64,000 nucleotides of DNA from Zygnema cylindricum (Eukaryota; Streptophyta; Zygnematophyceae; Zygnematales; Zygnemataceae): assembly GCA_037447655.1 (NCBI GenBank), contig JBBHKE010001973.1, positions 897,954 through 961,953 of the forward strand, in the 5' to 3' direction. Both the position numbers and the translations under genes were made by a program. The notes under the pieces were generated by a model. The model searched no databases and had not been told where the DNA came from. It saw nothing but the letters and a program-made list of their open reading frames with translations. This document shows positions 58,348-64,000 of the stretch, piece after piece (within the stretch, counting starts at the first letter, position 1; every line of letters starts with the position of its first letter).

Positions 58348-59148
58348 TCATTTTAGGAGAGTACCTGTATCCATGTCCATTCTCAGAGCAATTAAATCAA
58401 GCAGTAGAAGATTGTCTAGTTGGCCTTTGATTAAACTGATTAAACTGATTTTGATTCTGGTTAAACATATTCCAGTTTGATAAAACTTTTTTTTTCCAAA
58501 GTTCGTTACAAACGCCTCAACTTTGCCTTCTCCTTTAAGGAGTGTAGTATTAGATTCTTCATAAAATAAAAGATTATACGCTAACTGAAATGACCAGTTA
58601 GCCTTATCATGACTCTTTAATCGAGCAAACTCACCTTTCATGCTACTAAGAAGACCTCTAATAATCAAAGTTGCTTGCTAAAACTCAGGAAATGAGCCAC
58701 GTGTATAGGAGTGTGCATCTAATAGTGCACGAAAATTGTTATAATGCTCGACCATAGTTCCCCCCGAGTATTTGAACTCCCAAAATTTTTCAGCCACTAT
58801 GAGCTCTTTTTCGACATTTGCTTTCTCAAAATCAAATTTTAGTGATGTCCCAATCTCTCTTGCCTTCTTTATTTTCAGGCAAGACATGACCAAATTTTCT
58901 TAAATTCAAAGAATGAGATTGTTCCTTGCCATTGAATTATTTTTCGCCCAACTCGGATCTGTTTCATTAAAGAAGCCATCCAAGACCCCCAATAAGTCAG
59001 CAGTTTTAAACAAAGATTCAATCATTGCCGCCAAGTATGTATACTTTTGGCCATTGAAGATAAGAATTATTGATGAAAGGCCCATAACCTTTTGTTCTAC
59101 AACCACAATTGTAGAAGGTGATCTAGCGGTAGTAGTGGAAGTAGACAT
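58348..59148 (-). pseudogene. Copia element 2 gag
   Basis: Three open pieces starting MSTSTTTARSPS at 59148, with IFNGQKYTYLAAMIESLFKT as the gag N-terminal domain and a helical part with HYNNFRALLDA. Stops near 58905 and 58677. The CCHC knuckle is eroded. Confidence 0.78.
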
Positions 59149-59270
59149 AATAATAACAGAAACTTTTAAGAACCTATTTGAACAACCAACTTTCAACTTA
59201 CACAGTAAAGGACTTAAAAGGCCAATTTTCCTCAAACTCAACACAATAATACAAAACACAATATACTAAC

Positions 59271-60337
59271 TGTAGAAATTGATGGTTCCTTTTTAATAAT
59301 TTTCTAGGTCTAAATTAAAATATAGAAAGAAGTCAAGGCAGTCTATCTCTAACTTCTCTCTCCAACTCCCACACTTGTCGCAGTCACTAGGAAGTTGGAG
59401 TGGAAGCTAGAGCCATGGCTACCTTGGCTATCCAGAGGTTTACGAAAAATAGATTAGCTTATTTACCAATAAGTATTTTATTTAATAAAAGAATGGATGT
59501 TGGAACCAGGATTTGATCTTAGTACCTTTGGATTAATAAGTAGCCGGCAGCCAGTAGTCTTAACCGTTAAGTCTAAGACTAATGTTACATAGTATATGGT
59601 TTGATATTTATTTAAATATTATTACGTAGGATAATTAATTTAACTGCAAATGTTTACAAGATACAAAGATCCAGTTATGTAAAAATACGGATTACGGTTT
59701 GGATAGATAACGAGTACCGCGCATTTGTTTTTTTAACGAAACAAATATCGCGCAAGTATTTATGACCGCAACGATTGAAATCTGCAATCAATCGGACGGC
59801 CGCGAAGAAAGCCGAGATCGCGGAAGAGAAACTCGGCGGTTTGTGGTCATCGCCACATCAGATGACACGTGGCAAAATTACGTTGGATCGCGGCATCTCG
59901 AGGATTACGAGACTGAACCCGGATATGACATGTGTCAACTTTCAGGCTATGCCGTACAGTATCCGTACAGAAAGTACACCGGCAGTTGTACATTTATATA
60001 CAAAAGTGTAATATGATTGGTTCCATACATCAGTAGATAGAGTTTGTGAGAGAGATAGGACTTAGAAAAATTTAAAGATAGGACCCTCTCTCCTAGAGAG
60101 CTTCTGTACTAAAGGTAAACTTTGACCCTCCATAACTTACTGCTCAGGGGAGCAAATTCAGAGATTCTTTTTGCTATCGACTCACGGAAGTCTTGCCTTC
60201 AGACGTGTGAAGGTGGTTAGAGTATTTGTTTGCTAGAGTGGTAGTTATTCTTACTGAAACAAAAAGGGATCAGGGTTATCCAAGAGGCCTCTTGGAAGCT
60301 GTCCACTCTAAGGACTTATGGAGGTCTCACAGTTTCA
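59271..60337 (+). repeat. Copia element 3, 5' LTR
   Basis: 1,067 bp, TGTAGAAATTGATGG to CAGTTTCA; similar to the LTRs of element 1 read from the other strand. A conserved block with a GATCAAATC box lies at about 59508-59590 on the minus strand. Confidence 0.9.
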
Positions 60338-60352
60338 TGTTATGGGCCCACC
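60338..60352 (+). other. Primer-binding site, copia element 3
   Basis: TGTTATGGGCCCACC: 14 of 15 identical to the site of element 1, immediately after the LTR. Confidence 0.75.
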
Positions 60353-61465
60353 CTCTAGGGTACCCATCTTTAATGAAACTTGCTTCATATACTGGGAAAG
60401 TATGATGAAAGGAGCTCTATGCGAGAAAAGGTTTTGGGGGATAGTAAGTGGACGAGTGGGGCGTCCATCATGTCTTGGAATCCCTCCAGTGGAGGAAGCA
60501 GATTCACAAAGAAAACAGATCCATCTTCAACAGAGGGGACAAAGTAAGGAGAGGTGGTGGACAAAGCAACGGAGAAGGAGATGACCTAACCAATAGCTAT
60601 TAGTTCAACATTCATGTCACCTATTCCGAGGAACGAGGAGAATGATACTGATACCTGGGACTTCAACAATATGGCGGCAAAGCACTTCATCCTCTACCAT
60701 CTTACTCAAGGGCTTGCATGTCCTAATTTACAGGTAGAATGGGCATCCGATCTTTGGATGGCTCTCATGGAGATGTACCGAAGTGGTACGATTCAACAAC
60801 AACATTTGGTTGATGAGAAAGTTAAGGAGTATGTATACAAAGGGGGGAAGATGTTGGATTTTTGCAATGAGCTTGCTACACTTTTTATAAAGCTACAGAG
60901 TGTTGGAAAAGTTTTTAGTGAAAAAGAAAAGGTTAACTGTTTACTGATGAAAATACCCGATGAGTTCGAGAACATAGTCAACCGTGTGCAGGACTTACCG
61001 GACTCAAGGTGGATATGGAACTTAGTGGTAGGGATGATTCTTGTTCGGGAGAATACGATTAAGATCCGAAGGGGAGGAAAGAGTGGGCAAGCCTTGGCAG
61101 CTACAACCGATTTGAGGAACAAGGATTCTAAGAAACCGGTCGGAAACTATGGGGGGAGGGAGCATAAAAATCAGATCGATGAGTCCGGACCAAGGGCTCC
61201 CAAAGGTTTATGTCATTTTTGTAAGAAACTGGGGCACTATATGGCAGTGTGCACTAAGCTAACCGAGCTTCAGTTAAAGGAGGGGCAGACCGGTGGAACC
61301 CTGAGAGGAAAGAAAAAGGCCCTTGTGACACAGGTACATGAGGCGGAATCCGAAGATGAGGACGATGAGCTCCTATTGGATGAGGAGTTGGAGGCGAAAA
61401 ACGAGGTCAAAATTCCACGAAGGCAGAAATGTGCTTATGGTGGATTGAAAGGTGAAGCACGCTAG
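60342..61465 (+). pseudogene. Copia element 3 gag
   Basis: ATG at 60342 inside the primer-binding site gives MGPPSRVPIFN and so on. A short deletion near 60490 relative to element 1 shifts the frame; the rest is open from about 60614 to a TAG at 61463-61465. The zinc knuckle CHFCKKLGHYMAVC (CX2CX4HX4C) is intact, followed by an acidic linker. Confidence 0.85.
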
Positions 61466-61669
61466 ATTATAGATTCAGGTGCCTCCATGCACATGTGTAA
61501 GGATAAGCACCTGTTCACTAAGATAAGAAAGATTCCCACCGAAGAGATAGAGTACGAGGATGGGAGGATAGTCATTACTACTCTTGAAGGATCGGTAGAT
61601 GTGAAAGTGTTAGTAGAAGATAATACATCTATAGTTACATTCTCTGATGTATTGTTTAATCAGAGCTGA
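61466..61669 (+). pseudogene. Copia element 3 protease
   Basis: IIDSGASMHMCKDKHLFTKI: aspartic protease active site. It directly follows the gag TAG in the same frame. One inserted base near 61660 relative to element 1 breaks the frame. Confidence 0.85.
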
Positions 61670-61856
61670 ACAAAAACCTCATCTCTACATGTGTATTACA
61701 TGATAAGGGTTTTTTTACTAGCACTAGGGAAGGAGTCTTTACTGCTAGTTTTGAGGAAGAGGTTTATTTCATTGCTAAGAAAGGTAGCCAAGGGATGTTT
61801 AGGCTCATTGAAGTAATGAAACAAAGAAGCTTTATTATGTTGGTGTTCATGATATT

Positions 61857-62562
61857 ATGATGTGGCATAAGAGGCTTGGGCATGTGAATCTAGATAAGTT
61901 AAGAGAGATGAAAAAGATGGGAGTGGTGAAAGGGGTTCAGTTCAGTGAGAGTGATAATATAAGTTATTGTAGTAGGTGTGCTCAAGGTAAAGCGCACAGA
62001 TTACCCTTTCCCAAAACAACCACCTATAAGGGAGAAAAAAATTTAGATTTAGTACACACAGATATTTGGGGACTAGCCAAAGTGCCCTCACCAGGGGGGA
62101 AGAGATTTATGATGACTATCACTAATGATTGGTCTTGTTATTCCAAAGTGTATTTTTTGAAAAACAAGTCAAAAGCTCAGGATTATTTTAGACTCCATGA
62201 AAATCCAATCAAGAGAGTAAGGAGTGACAATGGTGGAGAGTATACTTCTAACCAGTTTGAGGATTTTATGAGGAGAGGAAGTTCAACACCAAATGACAGT
62301 TCCAGAAAACGTGGAACAGAATGGGGTAGCTAAAAGATTAAATAGGACACTAACTGATAGTGCTAGAAGTATGTTGTCGGAAAAGAAGATAGGAAAAAGG
62401 TTTTGGGCCGAAGCACTGAACTGTGCTAATTACCTCAAAAATAGAGTTCTTACCTCAGCTATAAAAGATCAAACACCTTATAAGAGATGGACAGGCCTGA
62501 AACTAGACATATCTCACTTAAACGTTTTTGGCAGTCAAGTATTCACTCTAGATAGAGATTAG
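61857..62562 (+). pseudogene. Copia element 3 integrase
   Basis: HHCC domain (WHKRLGHVNLDKLREM ... CSRCAQGKAHRL), HTDIWG and SDNGGEY acidic residues; a frameshift near 62300; then QNGVAKRLNRTL, where Lys replaces the usual catalytic Glu. Ends at an amber codon in place of Gln. Confidence 0.86.
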
Positions 62563-63082
62563 TCTAATTGGAAGCTAAATCCTAGAGGAAAACCGAGATA
62601 CTTATAAGGATATGATGAGGATGTTAAAGGATATAGAGTTTATGACAAAAAAAGGGAAGATAAAATCTTAGTAAAGCATCTAATAGTTATGGATGAAGGA
62701 AAGTGTGTGGATCCCTTTAAGTATACAAAGTCACTAAAAATGAGATTTGAGTCAGAAAATTACGATTACTTTGAACTTCTTAACTATCCAGGTTTTAGAG
62801 AAGATGACATTATTGTAGGTACAAATTAGACCAAAAAGAACTTAGCTGCGGAAACTCTAATGACAACTCTACCCGAAGCGGAAGACGTGGTGGAAAACTG
62901 ATTCGGAATTAAGGGACAAGGGAGAAGCCGAGATTGTTTGAAAGAACTCACGAGAACCATCTATTCCGGCCACAGATTTTGAGGGGGGAAAGAGAAGTAG
63001 CAAAAGATTGCAAGAAAAATAGGTTAATAACAAGGTAACAAAACTATCTCATCAAGATGATCCTTAGACTTATGGAGAAGCG

Positions 63083-64000
63083 ATGACTTGCCCAGAAAGA
63101 AACCGGTGGAAGACAGCCATCAATGAGGAGATGGCCTTAATTATGGCTGCCGATACTTGGGAAATGGTGGATTGTCCACCTAACCAAAAACCAATGGGTT
63201 GTAAGTGGGTTTTCAAATTAAAACTGAACCCCGATAACACAATTAAGCGTTATAAGGCCCGATTAGTGGCAAAGGGATTTACACAAAAGGAGGGAATCGA
63301 TTACGAGGAAACCTTTGCCCCGGTCGTCAGATTTCCCATCGTCCGCATACTTCTCAGTCTGGCAGCAGCGGAAGACATGGAGGTGCACCAGATGGACATC
63401 AAGACAACATTTTTACATGGAGAATTGGAAAAGGAGATCTTCATGCGAAAACCTGAAGGATTTGTGGAGGAAGGAGAGGAGAGTAAGGTATGCCAGCTGA
63501 TTAAGTCTCTTTATGGTTTGAAATAGCCCCCTCGACAGTGGAATAAGAAGATTGATGAGTTTCTTACCGGTGTGGGATATATCTGGATCAGCTTAGGTCA
63601 CTCAATCAATGTTTTTGAAGATGAGGAAGGTGTTATGTTTATTGCAATTTACGTTGATGATTTACTTGTTTTAAGTAAATCAATGGAAAAATTGAATAAA
63701 CTGAAAACCGAACTTAAAGGGAGATTTGAAATAAATGATATAGGGGAAGCAAAATATATTTTTGGAATTTAAGTAGAAAGAGATCGAAAAAGAAAGATTA
63801 TAAGATTGACTCAAAAAGAAGCAATAAGGAACATGCTTGAAAAATTTCAGATGGATAAAGCTAATAGTTGTACAACTCCAATGGAGTTTAAAAATGGAAG
63901 TGAGCGGAGTGAGGAAGAAGGAGTCATTGTCTTAGACGAGGAATTATCTCTTGAAGAACAGAAGTTCATGCAGACTATTCCTTACAGGCAAGTAGTGGGA
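63083..64000 (+). pseudogene. Copia element 3 reverse transcriptase (cut by window end)
   Basis: CKWVFKLKLNPDNTIKRYKA, VRFPIVRILLSLAAAEDMEV, HQMDIKTTFLHGELEKEIFM, YVDDLLVLSKSMEK. Stops at about 63524 (TAG) and 63770 (TAA) fall where the family has Gln or His. Confidence 0.88.

Larger units (their letters stand above)
53900..59270 (-). mobile_element. Copia element 2 internal region (old, broken, interrupted by a solo LTR)
   Basis: Remnants in copia order on the minus strand: gag (from 59148), protease, [solo LTR insertion 56878-57911], protease end and integrase, RT, RNase H. Every domain carries stops or shifts. Its 5' LTR is missing because copia element 3 begins at 59271, inside its leader. 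It belongs to a different family from elements 1 and 3. Confidence 0.85.
59271..64000 (+). mobile_element. Copia element 3 (element-1 family), 3' part outside window
   Basis: LTR, primer-binding site, gag, protease, integrase, RT on the plus strand; runs off the window within RT. Inserted into the leader of copia element 2. The other LTR and the target duplication cannot be seen. Confidence 0.92.

Overview
This is a plant-type (streptophyte) nuclear DNA window. Three things point there. The largest gene is a TRRAP/Tra1 pseudokinase whose N-terminus, exon by exon, resembles the plant TRA1 family more than the animal one. The second clear gene is a plant-type YY1 with five C2H2 fingers. The right third is built of Ty1/copia LTR elements of plant type, one of which appears to be primed from plant initiator tRNA-Met. 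The genus cannot be fixed from the sequence; AT-rich introns, many short exons and heavy transposon nesting are all that can be said.

Layout. (1) 404-26121, minus: TRA1/TRRAP, 37 coding exons resolved by reading phase and splice signals, about 2,964 codons. The window edge cuts the gene inside the FAT region, so the rest of FAT and the PI3K-like and FATC parts lie outside. (2) 26.1-29.1 kb: TRA1 upstream region, a mariner-like MITE arm, an orphan NifU-like last exon (27834-28031, minus) and hAT-like foldback elements. (3) 29113-30707, plus: a three-exon gene for a 207-residue basic/acidic protein I do not recognise. (4) 30.7-35.1 kb: non-coding, with a strongly strand-biased purine/pyrimidine block (32.7-33.2 kb) and a complete 218-bp MITE flanked by TA. 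(5) 35160-38913, minus: YY1, six exons, 398 residues. (6) 39.26-41.46 kb: a 2.2-kb element with PIF/Harbinger-like ends (TTA target duplication) made of three diverged tandem modules. (7) 41.5-44.2 kb: AT-rich spacer, another hAT-like element, and the start of a GATGATG-type repeat.

(8) 44258-50757, minus: a full-length but decayed copia element with 5-bp duplication ATGTA, inserted in the GATGATG repeat. (9) 50.9-53.9 kb: two related LTR-like segments in opposite orientation around more of that repeat. (10) 53.1-59.27 kb, minus: an older, badly broken copia element of a second family, interrupted by a solo LTR of the first family (56878-57911, duplication TAAGG) and cut at its 5' side by a third copia. 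(11) 59271-64000+, plus: another first-family copia element that runs off the window.

The host genes look like nuclear regulators: TRA1 is the activator-binding scaffold of SAGA and NuA4 histone acetyltransferase complexes, and YY1 is a sequence-specific transcription factor. Their adjacency does not show that they work together. The most unusual signal is in the first copia family: the primer-binding site directly after the 5' LTR is complementary to the anticodon arm of plant initiator tRNA-Met, and the apparent gag start codon lies inside that site, opposite the CAU anticodon.
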